Positions 21,446-30,298 of a DNA stretch of 64,000 nt are shown here, in pieces; positions within the stretch are counted from its first letter, which is position 1; each line of letters opens with the position of its first letter. The stretch lies in NCBI RefSeq assembly GCF_003946655.1, contig NZ_RHOV01000010.1, positions 1-64,000 on the forward strand, given 5' to 3'. The position numbers and the translations under genes are program-made. The stretch comes from Lapidilactobacillus achengensis (GTDB taxonomy: Bacteria > Bacillota > Bacilli > Lactobacillales > Lactobacillaceae). The notes beneath the pieces were generated by a model. The model was not told the DNA's origin and searched no databases. It saw only the letters and a list, made by a program, of their open reading frames with translations.

Positions 21446-21479
21446 AGTAAGGTATTCGGAAACAGCCCATTGAACTGGT

Positions 21480-21495
21480 TGTTCCACATGAAACA
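21480..21495. other. Second parS-like sequence in the aminopeptidase leader
   Basis: TGTTCCACATGAAACA differs from the parS consensus at one defined position (G to A in the central CACGTG). It lies between promoter and start codon, so bound ParB could affect transcription of the gene (inference). Confidence 0.65.
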
Positions 21496-21513
21496 TTTGA
21501 GAGGATGAAAAGA

Positions 21514-22587
21514 ATGGAAAAGAAAAACGCAGTTGAATTGATTCAAAAGCTATCCAATGTCTATGGCATTTCTGCCTTTGAGGATGATGTGACCCGCCTT
21601 TTCCGTGAAGAGGTCGCTGGCACAGGAAAAATCACCGAAGATCATATGCGCAACGTTTTCGTTGAGCATCACCATAACAACGGGCAACGGCCAGTTGTTG
21701 AGTTAGATGCTCACTCTGATGAGGTTGGCTTTATGGTGCGGGCAATCAAACCTAATGGCCAATTGATGTTTGTTCAGGTCGGCGGCTGGGCGCTGGTAAC
21801 TATTCCGGCCCAAAAGGTGAAAGTGCGCAACCGTAATGGTGAATGGATTTCTGGCATTATCAGCAGTACGCCGCCTCATTTCATGACGCCTGAAGAACGA
21901 ACCCGTCTACCAAAGATGGATGAACTGAAAATTGATGTTGGCGCAACGACAGCCCAAGAAATCATCGACGATTATCAGATTGAAATTGGCGCACCAGTCG
22001 TTCCAGATGTAACCTGCGAATACAATGAACACACCGGCCTTTTCTTAGGCAAAGCGTTCGATAATCGCATCGGCACGGCGTTGTTGGCATCGACGCTGAA
22101 GGATCTGGCGCAAACAAGCTTGGATATTGATTTGATTGCCGGCCTTTCGTCGCAAGAAGAAGTTGGCGATCGTGGTGCTGAAGTCGTTGTCCGGAAAATC
22201 AAACCAGATTTGGCAATTGTTTTTGAAGGCGCGCCAGCAGATGATACCGTTATGCCAGATTACTTGATCCAAGCTGGCCTGGGTCGGGGACCAATGTTGC
22301 GCGACTTCGATTCAACCATTGTCACCAATCCCCATTTCCAACGGTATGCTTTGGATATCGCCAAGGAGAATGGGATCCACACGCAACGTTCGGTTAGAAC
22401 CGGCGGCGGCCAAGACGGCGCCATCATCAATCGCTACAATGGCGCGCCAACTATCGTCATCAGCGTGCCGGTCCGCTATGCCCACACACCTTACTGCTTC
22501 ATTGCCTATCAGGATTATGCGGATGCGCTGCAATTGGCTGAGAAAATCATTTGCCAACTGAACGCTGAGGTCATCAGCAAGTTCTAG
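21514..22587 (+). CDS. M42-family metallo-aminopeptidase (PepA/FrvX type)
   Basis: These dinuclear metal aminopeptidases form large tetrahedral assemblies in the cytoplasm and trim imported peptides. Expected metal ligands are seen in ELDAHSDEVGF, GKAFDNRIG and LSSQEEVGDRGAEV, and the C-terminus has the conserved YAHTPYC segment. GAGAGG (21499-21504) abuts an ATG at 21505 but is well spaced from ATG 21514, so I use the latter (357 aa). Lactococcal PepA is a glutamyl aminopeptidase; specificity here is not proven. Confidence 0.92.
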   Translation: MEKKNAVELIQKLSNVYGISAFEDDVTRLFREEVAGTGKITEDHMRNVFVEHHHNNGQRPVVELDAHSDEVGFMVRAIKPNGQLMFVQVGGWALVTIPAQKVKVRNRNGEWISGIISSTPPHFMTPEERTRLPKMDELKIDVGATTAQEIIDDYQIEIGAPVVPDVTCEYNEHTGLFLGKAFDNRIGTALLASTLKDLAQTSLDIDLIAGLSSQEEVGDRGAEVVVRKIKPDLAIVFEGAPADDTVMPDYLIQAGLGRGPMLRDFDSTIVTNPHFQRYALDIAKENGIHTQRSVRTGGGQDGAIINRYNGAPTIVISVPVRYAHTPYCFIAYQDYADALQLAEKIICQLNAEVISKF

Positions 22588-22720
22588 GCGCGATCCCATC
22601 AGTACTTGCTAAGTGCCGCTACTCGATCAAGCGTTGATCCCATTGGACGCGCGCGATTTGCTCGGCGCCAGCTTGTTCTTGAGCCAAGCACGTTAGCATC
22701 AAATTGAAATTTATCGCACT

Positions 22721-22751
22721 AAAAAAGCCGCTGGTTCAGCGGCTTTTTTTT
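22721..22751. terminator. Bidirectional terminator
   Basis: AAAAAAGCCGCTG, a GTT loop and CAGCGGCTTTTTTT form a stem with T tracts on both strands between two convergent genes. Confidence 0.95.
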
Positions 22752-22780
22752 GATCCCGATAGAATGTAGAACGGGTGAAT

Positions 22781-24229
22781 TTATTGGAGCTCTTTCGTAG
22801 AATGACGGCGGGCAATGGCGGGTAAGATAAAGCCGATCCCAATCAGAATTGCCGGCATCAACACGTTAAGAATCAATTGGAACCACCAAGCGCTTGGATT
22901 GCTGGCGTATTCGATTTTTGGTACCATGCCGAGGATGCAGGCGAACGCGGTGAAGAGGAAGCACCAGAGACCGAAGCCGAACCCGACCTTGCTGTTCTTA
23001 ACAAACATGTAGTCAGAATGGAATTTATCCAAGTGGCGGTTGAGCAACATGAAGGCGAGGAACACCCAGAGATAACGTAACGGCATTACGACGGAGTTTA
23101 AGTTCAGCAGCCAATTGTAGAGACTGTTGGTCCCGCCAATACCTAAGGCCGGGATGATGATGATCAAGCTGACCAGCAAGCCGGTGAGACGGTAGCCGTT
23201 GACGGGCGTGCCCTTCTTGTTCCGCTTCCGCAAGCCAGCGGGAATATAGTCGGGATCCGCATCATCAAGCAAGATCCGCAGCGGCGCGTCAATGGAAACA
23301 GCCAATGCGGCGATCGATGCCATGGCGTTGGCGATGGCGTAGATCCAGAGCAACAAATTGCCCACGTGGAAATAATGACCCAAGCGCTGGAAAGCTAGGT
23401 AAGCACCATTTGCCATCAAATCATCAGGCAAGTTGTTGGCGTCGAAGATCATTCCCATGGCGAAGGAACCCATGATGGCGGAGACGGCCACCATAATTGC
23501 TAAAACGATCATCCCCTTGGGGAAGTTCTTGGCAGGATTCTTGGTGGAATTCACGTACGGTGAGATCTTCTCGGAACCACCCACGGCGAAAACCAACATG
23601 GAAATCGTTGTGAAATATTTGAAGTTGAACTTAGGCATGTAGCTGCTCAAATGATTCATATTCTGAGTCGCGATCCCGGACCCGGTCATCGCCGGTGCGG
23701 CCAAGCCTAAAATGATGAACAGGATCGACATGATAAACATTGACATCCCGGCAATCGTTCCGATTCGGTTCAACGTGGTGATCCCACGAGAAGCCAAGTA
23801 TAAGAACAGTAAGAATAGCACGAGACAGAGTGATTGGACCACGATTGACGGCATGGTTTTGACAAAGTTACCATTACTTTGGAATAGCCAGCTCCCGGCA
23901 ATCATGATTGCCTGCGGTTTCTGCGCCAGGTAAGGAATATGCACGACCCAATATGTCCAGGCGGCAAAGTAAGCGAGCCGCCGAGTGGAAACTTCCTTGA
24001 TCCAACTAGACACGCCGCCCTCGGCATCTTTGAATGTTGCGCCCATTTGCCCGACCATTAGGGTGTAAGGGACGAAGTAAAACGTCATGATCAAGACCCA
24101 GGAGACGACGACGACCAAGCCTTGTTGGGCGAAGTTATTAACGACGTTGCCTAGGCCCCAAACGCTGACGAACCCAAGTAGTGCAATGTTGTACCAAAAC
24201 AGTTGTTTGGAATTTTTTTCATCGGCCAT
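22781..24229 (-). CDS. APC-superfamily amino acid permease
   Basis: This 482-aa protein has about 12 membrane helices and the opening helix NIALLGFVSVWGLGNVVNNF, a variant of the APC substrate/sodium-site motif. It resembles the amino acid permeases often annotated as glutamate:GABA antiporter-like in lactobacilli. The ribosome binding site is AAGGGGG before ATG 24229. It is a single gene between terminators, with no decarboxylase beside it, so neither substrate nor direction can be stated. Confidence 0.85.
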   Translation of the reverse strand: MADEKNSKQLFWYNIALLGFVSVWGLGNVVNNFAQQGLVVVVSWVLIMTFYFVPYTLMVGQMGATFKDAEGGVSSWIKEVSTRRLAYFAAWTYWVVHIPYLAQKPQAIMIAGSWLFQSNGNFVKTMPSIVVQSLCLVLFLLFLYLASRGITTLNRIGTIAGMSMFIMSILFIILGLAAPAMTGSGIATQNMNHLSSYMPKFNFKYFTTISMLVFAVGGSEKISPYVNSTKNPAKNFPKGMIVLAIMVAVSAIMGSFAMGMIFDANNLPDDLMANGAYLAFQRLGHYFHVGNLLLWIYAIANAMASIAALAVSIDAPLRILLDDADPDYIPAGLRKRNKKGTPVNGYRLTGLLVSLIIIIPALGIGGTNSLYNWLLNLNSVVMPLRYLWVFLAFMLLNRHLDKFHSDYMFVKNSKVGFGFGLWCFLFTAFACILGMVPKIEYASNPSAWWFQLILNVLMPAILIGIGFILPAIARRHSTKELQ

Positions 24230-24481
24230 GATGAACCCCCTTGATAAAATGAGAACTAATAGGCTTACTATAACGCCTTTTTAACGGCCTTGCATGAGAT
24301 ATAAATGAGATAACGTCCAAAATGCGGCGGAGAGTCCGAGGCCACAGTTGGCAATTAATAGCGGCTTTATTGGTGGATAAATAATGAGATTTGAGTACAA
24401 AGGCTCATTTTCCACTAATAAAAAAATTGAATTATTTTTGGAAAAAGTGACGGGCTGGCCAAGGAAAGCGGCGGGGTCAGC

Positions 24482-24539
24482 AAAAACGTCCCCCTTTGGT
24501 CGAACCGCGCTTCTGGCGGTCCGCAAAGGGGGACGTTTT
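24482..24539. terminator. Strong bidirectional terminator
   Basis: AAAACGTCCCCCTTTG and CAAAGGGGGACGTTTT pair perfectly. It ends the minus-strand glpO transcript. The rest of 24230-24644 holds short TTTAGTGATGG/TTTAGTGAAGG repeats and no gene. Confidence 0.93.
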
Positions 24540-24644
24540 AGTGATGGTTTCGTTTTAGTGAAGGGCTCGTTTTCGTAATGGTCTCAGTGTAATGATGGCA
24601 TCATTTCACTGTTGGCTTCGCTTTTCTTAGTTGCGATGTGCGGC

Positions 24645-26495
24645 TTAGCCCAGGGTGGCGTGGCTCTGACCGGCCTTAAGGTAGGTCAGGTTGCTTTCGC
24701 GAAGGACTTGATCGAGTTGTTGGGTCATGCGCTGAGTTTGATGAGGATTCCAATTGAGTTGGCGCGCCATTTCATCGATAATGGGCTGTTTCAGCGGGGC
24801 CAATGAATCCGCCTCGAACAGGATATGGTTGGTCCGGCGCAATAGGTAGTCCACCGGGGTCAAGACCATTTCTTCGCGGAGGCAATAGTTCAGCATTAAG
24901 GTTTCGGCCAAGCTCAGACCTGCGGCGGGTTGGGTGGTGTGGATCATCGTGAAGATCTGCAAGGCGTTAGAGCCGAAAAGGTGGGCGATTTTACGGGCGT
25001 CTTCAGCGGCTAGACCCAGAGCTTCACCTTGATCGCTGATGAGTTGGAGCTCAGGCTGAACGTTGCTTGGGTTAATATCGCCACCGGAGACCCGTAGCTT
25101 GGTTGAGTCGATCGGTTGAAATTGTTGATGGAAGCGCGTCTTCATTTCCCGAAGGATCATTTCCAGCGCGCCTGCGGCCATGCGGCGATAGTCGGTGATT
25201 TTGCCACCGGAAAGAATGATCAGTCCATCGTCGGCCATGTGCAGCGAACTGCCGCGGGAGATCTGCGAAGGCTTTAGAATTTTCTCGGAAAGGGTCTGCT
25301 CACTGGCCATCACCGCGTCGGCAATGTCGTCGCGAGTGGCGCGACCTTGATTATAGTTATTAACGCTACCAATCACTTCATCCACGCTTTGGTCGGTAAT
25401 ATGGCTACCGCCGCCGCCGTTATAATCGGAACTACCATTGGAGGCGATCAGCGGACGAATGCCTGCCCAGCTTGCTTCGATGTCCGCCAGGGTGATTTTG
25501 GCCTCGGGGAAGCGTTGATTGACGATCGTTAACAGATAATCCAGGTCGTCTTGGGTGATCTGGGGATGGCGCAAGTCGCCGCGATAGTCGGTGTCGGTAG
25601 TGCCGAAGTAAGTCTTCCCAGCGCGGGGAATCACGAAAATCATCCGTTCATCATGATGGCGGCTATCGAAGTAGAGCGGTTGGGGTACAGGCAGGCGGTG
25701 CCAGTCCACAACAACGTGGATCCCCTTGGTCGGCCGCAATTGTTTCAAATAGGGAACTTGCTCGTCCAACTGATCGATTTGGTCGACCCAAGGCCCCGCC
25801 GCGTTGAGCACCAAGCGGCTATGAACGGCAAAACTGTTGTCGCTGAGCAAATCGTCAGCGGTCACGCCACACACATGCCCCTGTTCATCGTGAAGGAAAT
25901 TGGTGACTTTGGTGCGGCTGACCATTACCCCGCCAAAAGCCGCGGCTTTCTTGATGTTCTCAATGACCAACCGCGCGTCATTATTGGTAAAGTCGAGGTA
26001 GGAACCTGCGCCTAGCAAGTTCTCGGGATTCAACTCAGGCACTTGGGTGATCACTTCGTCCCGGGTCAAGGTGAAGCTGGTCAGACGGGGATCGTGAATC
26101 ATAGCCAACTGATCGTATAGTTTCATGGCGACTTTAACCGCGAACATATCGTAGGTGGCGTCGGGTTCGTTATATATAGGTAGTAACATCCGGATCGGTT
26201 GCGGAATGTGCGGCGCGATCTGTTGGACCTTGGCCCGTTCCTGGACCGTGTCCGCGACCACGCCCACATCGAAGTTCTTGAGGTAGCGAATGCCGCCGTG
26301 GACCATCTTGGTCGAGCGTGATGAGGTGCCCTCGGCGAAATCTTGCATCTCCAACAAGGCCGTCTTTAACCCTGAGGCCGCGGCCTGCAAGGCGACGCCA
26401 GCGCCGGTGATACCACCGCCAATGATGACAAGGTCAAACGTCTCGTTGGCAAGTCTCTTCAAATTGTCTTGTCGCGTTTGTGCGGAAAACGTCAT
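24645..26495 (-). CDS. glpO: Alpha-glycerophosphate oxidase / glycerol-3-phosphate dehydrogenase
   Basis: This FAD enzyme oxidises glycerol-3-phosphate to dihydroxyacetone phosphate; the GlpO type of lactic acid bacteria passes electrons to O2 and makes H2O2. The FAD-binding motif is LVIIGGGITGAGVAL (about 22-36). EGTSSRSTKMVHGGIRYL and RPTKGIHVVV are family signatures. I start at ATG 26495 after GGAGGAATT, giving 616 aa, a length that fits GlpO better than shorter GlpD. No glpK or glpF is adjacent, unlike the common glpKOF operon. GlpO versus GlpD is inferred from length. Confidence 0.88.
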   Translation of the reverse strand: MTFSAQTRQDNLKRLANETFDLVIIGGGITGAGVALQAAASGLKTALLEMQDFAEGTSSRSTKMVHGGIRYLKNFDVGVVADTVQERAKVQQIAPHIPQPIRMLLPIYNEPDATYDMFAVKVAMKLYDQLAMIHDPRLTSFTLTRDEVITQVPELNPENLLGAGSYLDFTNNDARLVIENIKKAAAFGGVMVSRTKVTNFLHDEQGHVCGVTADDLLSDNSFAVHSRLVLNAAGPWVDQIDQLDEQVPYLKQLRPTKGIHVVVDWHRLPVPQPLYFDSRHHDERMIFVIPRAGKTYFGTTDTDYRGDLRHPQITQDDLDYLLTIVNQRFPEAKITLADIEASWAGIRPLIASNGSSDYNGGGGSHITDQSVDEVIGSVNNYNQGRATRDDIADAVMASEQTLSEKILKPSQISRGSSLHMADDGLIILSGGKITDYRRMAAGALEMILREMKTRFHQQFQPIDSTKLRVSGGDINPSNVQPELQLISDQGEALGLAAEDARKIAHLFGSNALQIFTMIHTTQPAAGLSLAETLMLNYCLREEMVLTPVDYLLRRTNHILFEADSLAPLKQPIIDEMARQLNWNPHQTQRMTQQLDQVLRESNLTYLKAGQSHATLG

Positions 26496-26703
26496 CACAA
26501 TTCCTCCAAATAATCTTTCTCTCTTAATTCTAAGGCACTCCAGCAAAATTGCAAGCGACCTTTTGATTTTTTGTGAAAGCGGATCCGCGCTGTTGGTTAC
26601 GGGCTTGCCAAATGAATGATGGCTGTCACTGTTTTTATGGTCGGAGAAAACGTACAATGAAGGTAGCAATAACGGACCGACAATAAATCCTGAGGTGATT
26701 GAA

Positions 26704-27747
26704 ATGAAGTTAACGATGGCAATAGCTGGTTTCGGAAAGAGCGCGAATCGGTATCACTTGCCATATTTAGCGCTCCGTCCTGAAATCAAGGTCAAAACAA
26801 TCTATGATCACGGCTTTCGCCACTATCCCGAGGCGCAACAAGCTTGGCGGGAACAAGGGGTGACCTTGACCAAGGACTTCCAACAAGTCTTGACCGATCC
26901 GGAAATTCAGTTGATCACGCTGACCACCCCTGCCGCCACTCATTATCAGTTGGCTAAAGAAGCGCTGAATCACGGCAAAAACGTCCTGGTAGAGAAACCA
27001 TTTTGTCAAACGAAAGCCGAGGCGGCTGAACTTCTGGCCTTGGCCCGGCGCAAAGGGTTAGTCGCGATGCCTTTCCAAAATCGTCGTTTCGACAGTGACT
27101 TCTTGGTGCTGCAGCGCGTTTTGCAGGTCGGCTATTTGGGACGGCCGTTAGAGGTTGAGTCGCATATGGATCACTATCGTCTGCAAGCAACGCAAGTCAA
27201 CGGCGCCATGATCAATGGTCAATTCTATGGCCTTGGCGTGCATACTTTGGACCAAATGGTGGCGCTGTTCGGCACCCCGAAACAGGCCTATTTCGACATT
27301 CGGCCCCAACAAAATCAAGGTGATCTGGATGACTATTATGAAGTCGACCTGTTTTACGAAGGCTTTAAGGCCAAAGTCAAGTCCAGCAATTTGGTGGCGA
27401 CACCATACCCTAAGTTTCTCCTGCACGGCACCCAAGGTAGTTTCTTGAAGTACGGCATTGATCAACAAGAAAACGATCTGAAGGCCCAGATCATGCCAGG
27501 TACTGCCGGATTCGGCCAAGACGATCCCAGCGCCTATGGACGTCTGCATTATCAAAATAGTAATGGGGATTGGATCGATAAGTCGCTGGCGACCCCGACT
27601 GGTGACTACGGTCGGGTTTACGATGCGATGCTGGCCTCAATCACTACCGGCGCGCCGAAGTTGGTCAGTGATCAAGAATTGCTGACGGTGATGGCCCTGT
27701 TGGAGGCCGGTGCGGCCAGCGCCGGTCCACACGTGGTCACCTTGTAG
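26704..27747 (+). CDS. Gfo/Idh/MocA-family oxidoreductase
   Basis: This is a 347-aa NAD(P)-dependent oxidoreductase with the Rossmann opening MAIAGFGKSANRYHLPYL, the EKP motif in NVLVEKPFCQTKAEA, and a C-terminal alpha/beta domain with LGVHTLDQMVALFG. The pattern matches the YdgJ/YvaA-like branch that acts on sugar derivatives or inositol-like compounds. AGGTGAT precedes ATG 26704; an in-frame GTG at 26695 overlaps that site. It is divergent from glpO and stands alone. Confidence 0.9.
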   Translation: MKLTMAIAGFGKSANRYHLPYLALRPEIKVKTIYDHGFRHYPEAQQAWREQGVTLTKDFQQVLTDPEIQLITLTTPAATHYQLAKEALNHGKNVLVEKPFCQTKAEAAELLALARRKGLVAMPFQNRRFDSDFLVLQRVLQVGYLGRPLEVESHMDHYRLQATQVNGAMINGQFYGLGVHTLDQMVALFGTPKQAYFDIRPQQNQGDLDDYYEVDLFYEGFKAKVKSSNLVATPYPKFLLHGTQGSFLKYGIDQQENDLKAQIMPGTAGFGQDDPSAYGRLHYQNSNGDWIDKSLATPTGDYGRVYDAMLASITTGAPKLVSDQELLTVMALLEAGAASAGPHVVTL

Positions 27748-27791
27748 TTAACGTTCACCGTTTGCCGCGATCGCTTCGCTGGCCACGGCCG

Positions 27792-27811
27792 ATTATTTCC
27801 CGGGAAATAAT
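27792..27811. repeat. Perfect palindrome, copy 2
   Basis: ATTATTTCCCGGGAAATAAT, identical to the copies at 12284 and 27991, lies 45 nt after the Gfo/Idh stop codon. The 27812-27990 stretch shows no gene. Confidence 0.9.
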
Positions 27812-27990
27812 TTTGGTAACCTGGTGGAGATTAAAAATTACCGGTCTTCCGTTTGCCCGGGTGCGACACAATCAGTCCCCTGTCATGATGCGGACAAGAA
27901 TCGTTGTTTCTGAGGAAGATCAGTAGTACCAAGTCAGCTGACACAAAATTGTCGCCTGTCCGGAAAATATTGACGGAAATGGGAAATCAA

Positions 27991-28010
27991 ATTATTTCCC
28001 GGGAAATAAT
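27991..28010. repeat. Perfect palindrome, copy 3, upstream of a strong promoter
   Basis: This third identical copy of ATTATTTCCCGGGAAATAAT ends 21 nt before the -35 box of the promoter at 28032, a typical activator or operator distance. Confidence 0.9.
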
Positions 28011-28031
28011 CCTCGCTCGAATGGTTAATGG

Positions 28032-28060
28032 TTGACAGGCTTACTATTAACAAGTATCAT
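28032..28060 (+). promoter_or_regulatory. Near-consensus promoter of the Cys-rich micro-ORF
   Basis: TTGACA and TATCAT are separated by exactly 17 nt. The start codon of the micro-ORF lies 31 nt downstream of the -10 box. Confidence 0.85.
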
Positions 28061-28091
28061 GAAGTCAATTAAGAAACGGGAGGTCCTAACA

Positions 28092-28196
28092 ATGTCAAAG
28101 TTTACCAATAAATTAAGTGGATGTTGCCAATGCTGTTGTGGCACAAACTCTCTGCATAGTTGGGACCGTCAGAATTCAGTTCAGCGATGTTGCTGA
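28092..28196 (+). CDS. 34-residue Cys-rich peptide (leader peptide or microprotein)
   Basis: The frame begins MSKFTNKLSGCCQCCCG and ends QRCC, with seven cysteines in 34 residues. GGGAGG is well placed upstream. It is enclosed in a complete unit: strong promoter, ribosome binding site, ORF, a hairpin across its last codons (AGTTCAGC 28178-28185 / GCTGAACT 28192-28199) and a terminator (28220-28255). The next gene is a peptide-binding lipoprotein. Clustered Cys codons followed by a terminator resemble a ribosome-mediated attenuator that senses cysteine; a stand-alone metal- or thiol-active peptide is the alternative. Confidence 0.65.
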   Translation: MSKFTNKLSGCCQCCCGTNSLHSWDRQNSVQRCC

Positions 28197-28219
28197 ACTT
28201 TAAAATTTTGGTTAGGCGT

Positions 28220-28255
28220 AACTGTGCACAGAATTGATTTGTGCGCAGTTTTTTT
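28220..28255 (+). terminator. Terminator after the Cys-rich micro-ORF
   Basis: AACTGTGCACA and TGTGCGCAGTT form the stem, followed by TTTTT. GCACAAA at 28141-28147, just after the Cys codons, could pair with TTTGTGC at 28238-28244 in the terminator's 3' arm, a possible antiterminator. Confidence 0.85.
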
Positions 28256-28383
28256 ATGCGATTTTCTGGCGGTGGGTGGGTCATCACCGTATTGCCAATC
28301 GGTGAATCGGATGTGTGGATGTAACTGAGAAGGATTTAGGTAGGTGCTAGTCTGATGCTAGTAATAAATAATGAGGTGTAAAG

Positions 28384-30051
28384 ATGAACGGGCGAAAATT
28401 TATTAAAACAGTTGGTAGTGTAGTGGTTCTAGGCGGGCTTTTGTTGCTGGCGGCTTGTGGGCAAAAGCAAGCAACGACCACAACCAAGCAGAATGCGGGT
28501 CAAGTCTTGCGGTTGCCGGTCGCGGCGCAGATGAATACTATTGATATCTCGGCTTCCAGTGGTTATGGCCAAACGGGGAATATTTTCGAAAGCTTCTATC
28601 GCTTAGGTGAGAATGGAAAAGTGGCGCCTGGCTTGGCTAAATCGGTTAAGGTCAGCGCTGATGGGTTACAATATACTTTCACTTTACGTCAGGCGAAATG
28701 GAGTAACGGCGATCCAATTACCGCCCAGGACTTTGTCTATTCATGGCGGCGCACAGTTACCCCAGCGACGAAATCCCAATACGCTTATCTGTTTGATGGC
28801 ATCAAGAACGCCAATGCCATTAACGAAGGCAAGCAGGAGCCGCAGACCTTAGGCATCTCCGCGCCAAATGATCAGACGGTGGTTGTTCAATTGGAGAAGG
28901 CCATTCCTTATTTCAAGGTCTTGATGGCCTATCCGTTGTTTGGACCGCAAAGCGAGAAAATCGTCAAGAAGTATGGCAAGAAATACGGGACGAATTCTAA
29001 GTACATGGTTTATAGCGGCCCCTTCAAAATGACTGGCTGGAAGGGGACCAACAATAGCTGGCAGTTCGTGCGCAACAATCAGTATTGGGACGCGGACAAG
29101 GTCAAGCTGGATAAGATCACTTACGCCGTTGTGACGAACGCGCAGACCAGTTTGGACTTATACCAAAGCGAGAAACTAGACTTAAGTAAACTGTCCAACG
29201 AACAAGTTCCGACCTATGAGAATGATCCAGAATATACCCAATATCCATATTCCTATGTCAGTTACTTAAGTTATAACTACGCTAGCCCCGACGCTGACAA
29301 GAAAAAGATCTTGAATAATCGGGACGCACGCTTGGCGATTTCCTTGGCGATCAATCGGAAGCAGTTGACTAAGAAGGTCTTGGGGAACGGCTCCTTAGTC
29401 CCAACCGGTTTTGTCTCCACTGATCTGGCAAAGAGCCCCAGTGATGGCGTTGATTTCTCCCAGGATCAGAAGACCAAAGGTACCATGACCTATGACTTGA
29501 GCGCGGCGAAAAAACATTGGGCTGCGGCTCAGAAAGCTACTGGAGTCAAGAAGATCACCTTAACATTATTGGCGGGCAATGATAACGGTGACGACCCGTC
29601 AACGAACATTGTCATCCAATATTTAAAGGGTCAGTTGGAAAAAGAACTGACAGGTATGACGATCAAGATTCGGGCCGTGCCTTCCAGTGTAGCGTCGAGT
29701 GAACGGCAAGCGGGCAACTTTGATATTGCCTTGACTGGGTGGGGCGCAGACTTTAATGATCCGATTTCATTCTTGCAGATTCCGGAAACCGGCACGCCTT
29801 ATAACTATGGTAAATACAGTAACGCGCAATATGACGCGTTGATCGCCCAAGCCTCCAACGCTGACGCTGGCAACGCCGAGAAGCGCTGGTCCGATTTGGT
29901 TGCGGCTAGTCAAATGCTGATGAAAGAGCAAGGCGTTACACCGTTATACCAAAGTGTTTATTCCTATTTGCAGAAATCAACGGTCAAGGGTATCATTCAT
30001 AACACCGCAGGCACGCAATGGAATTATAAATACGCAACGGTCGGCAAGTAA
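28384..30051 (+). CDS. Orphan peptide-binding lipoprotein (OppA family)
   Basis: This is an extracytoplasmic solute-binding protein of family 5, 555 aa. The signal peptide ends in the lipobox LAAC with lipidated C25. The core shows YTFTLRQAKWSNGDPITAQDFVYSW, the family signature. No permease or ATPase genes accompany it, so it probably delivers peptides to the Ami/Opp system encoded at 52941-59542 or another one. GAGGTG precedes ATG. The upstream Cys-codon leader hints at a link to sulfur amino acid supply (inference). Confidence 0.93.
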   Translation: MNGRKFIKTVGSVVVLGGLLLLAACGQKQATTTTKQNAGQVLRLPVAAQMNTIDISASSGYGQTGNIFESFYRLGENGKVAPGLAKSVKVSADGLQYTFTLRQAKWSNGDPITAQDFVYSWRRTVTPATKSQYAYLFDGIKNANAINEGKQEPQTLGISAPNDQTVVVQLEKAIPYFKVLMAYPLFGPQSEKIVKKYGKKYGTNSKYMVYSGPFKMTGWKGTNNSWQFVRNNQYWDADKVKLDKITYAVVTNAQTSLDLYQSEKLDLSKLSNEQVPTYENDPEYTQYPYSYVSYLSYNYASPDADKKKILNNRDARLAISLAINRKQLTKKVLGNGSLVPTGFVSTDLAKSPSDGVDFSQDQKTKGTMTYDLSAAKKHWAAAQKATGVKKITLTLLAGNDNGDDPSTNIVIQYLKGQLEKELTGMTIKIRAVPSSVASSERQAGNFDIALTGWGADFNDPISFLQIPETGTPYNYGKYSNAQYDALIAQASNADAGNAEKRWSDLVAASQMLMKEQGVTPLYQSVYSYLQKSTVKGIIHNTAGTQWNYKYATVGK

Positions 30052-30167
30052 GGTGACCAGTCCTTGGGACAACTAAGAATCATGAATCAGTTCTTTTGAA
30101 TTAGCTAATTTGAAACGTCAGAGTGAAGTGTTAGATTGAATGAGTCAGATTGAATGAGCCAGATCGA

Positions 30168-30204
30168 AGAGTCGAATCGTCGCTTAAACGATTTGACTCT
30201 TTTT
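30168..30204 (+). terminator. Terminator of the orphan oppA
   Basis: AGAGTCGAATCG and CGATTTGACTCT flank the loop and are followed by TTTT. Two imperfect direct repeats (AGATTGAATGAG) precede it at 30133-30160. Confidence 0.9.
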
Positions 30205-30208
30205 CTGT

Positions 30209-30231
30209 CATCTGGTTTTAAAAACCAGATG
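30209..30231. promoter_or_regulatory. 23-bp palindromic operator before hemolysin III
   Basis: Half-sites CATCTGGTTTT and AAAACCAGATG flank a single central A. A perfect TATAAT follows at 30238-30243, placing the palindrome over the -35 region. A near copy precedes the hydrolase gene at 45145-45165. Confidence 0.75.
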
Positions 30232-30298
30232 TTGTGCTATAATGGGGTGAAGATAACGATAAACATGACATCGGGTTTTAGAAATGAGGTTAGCTGAT

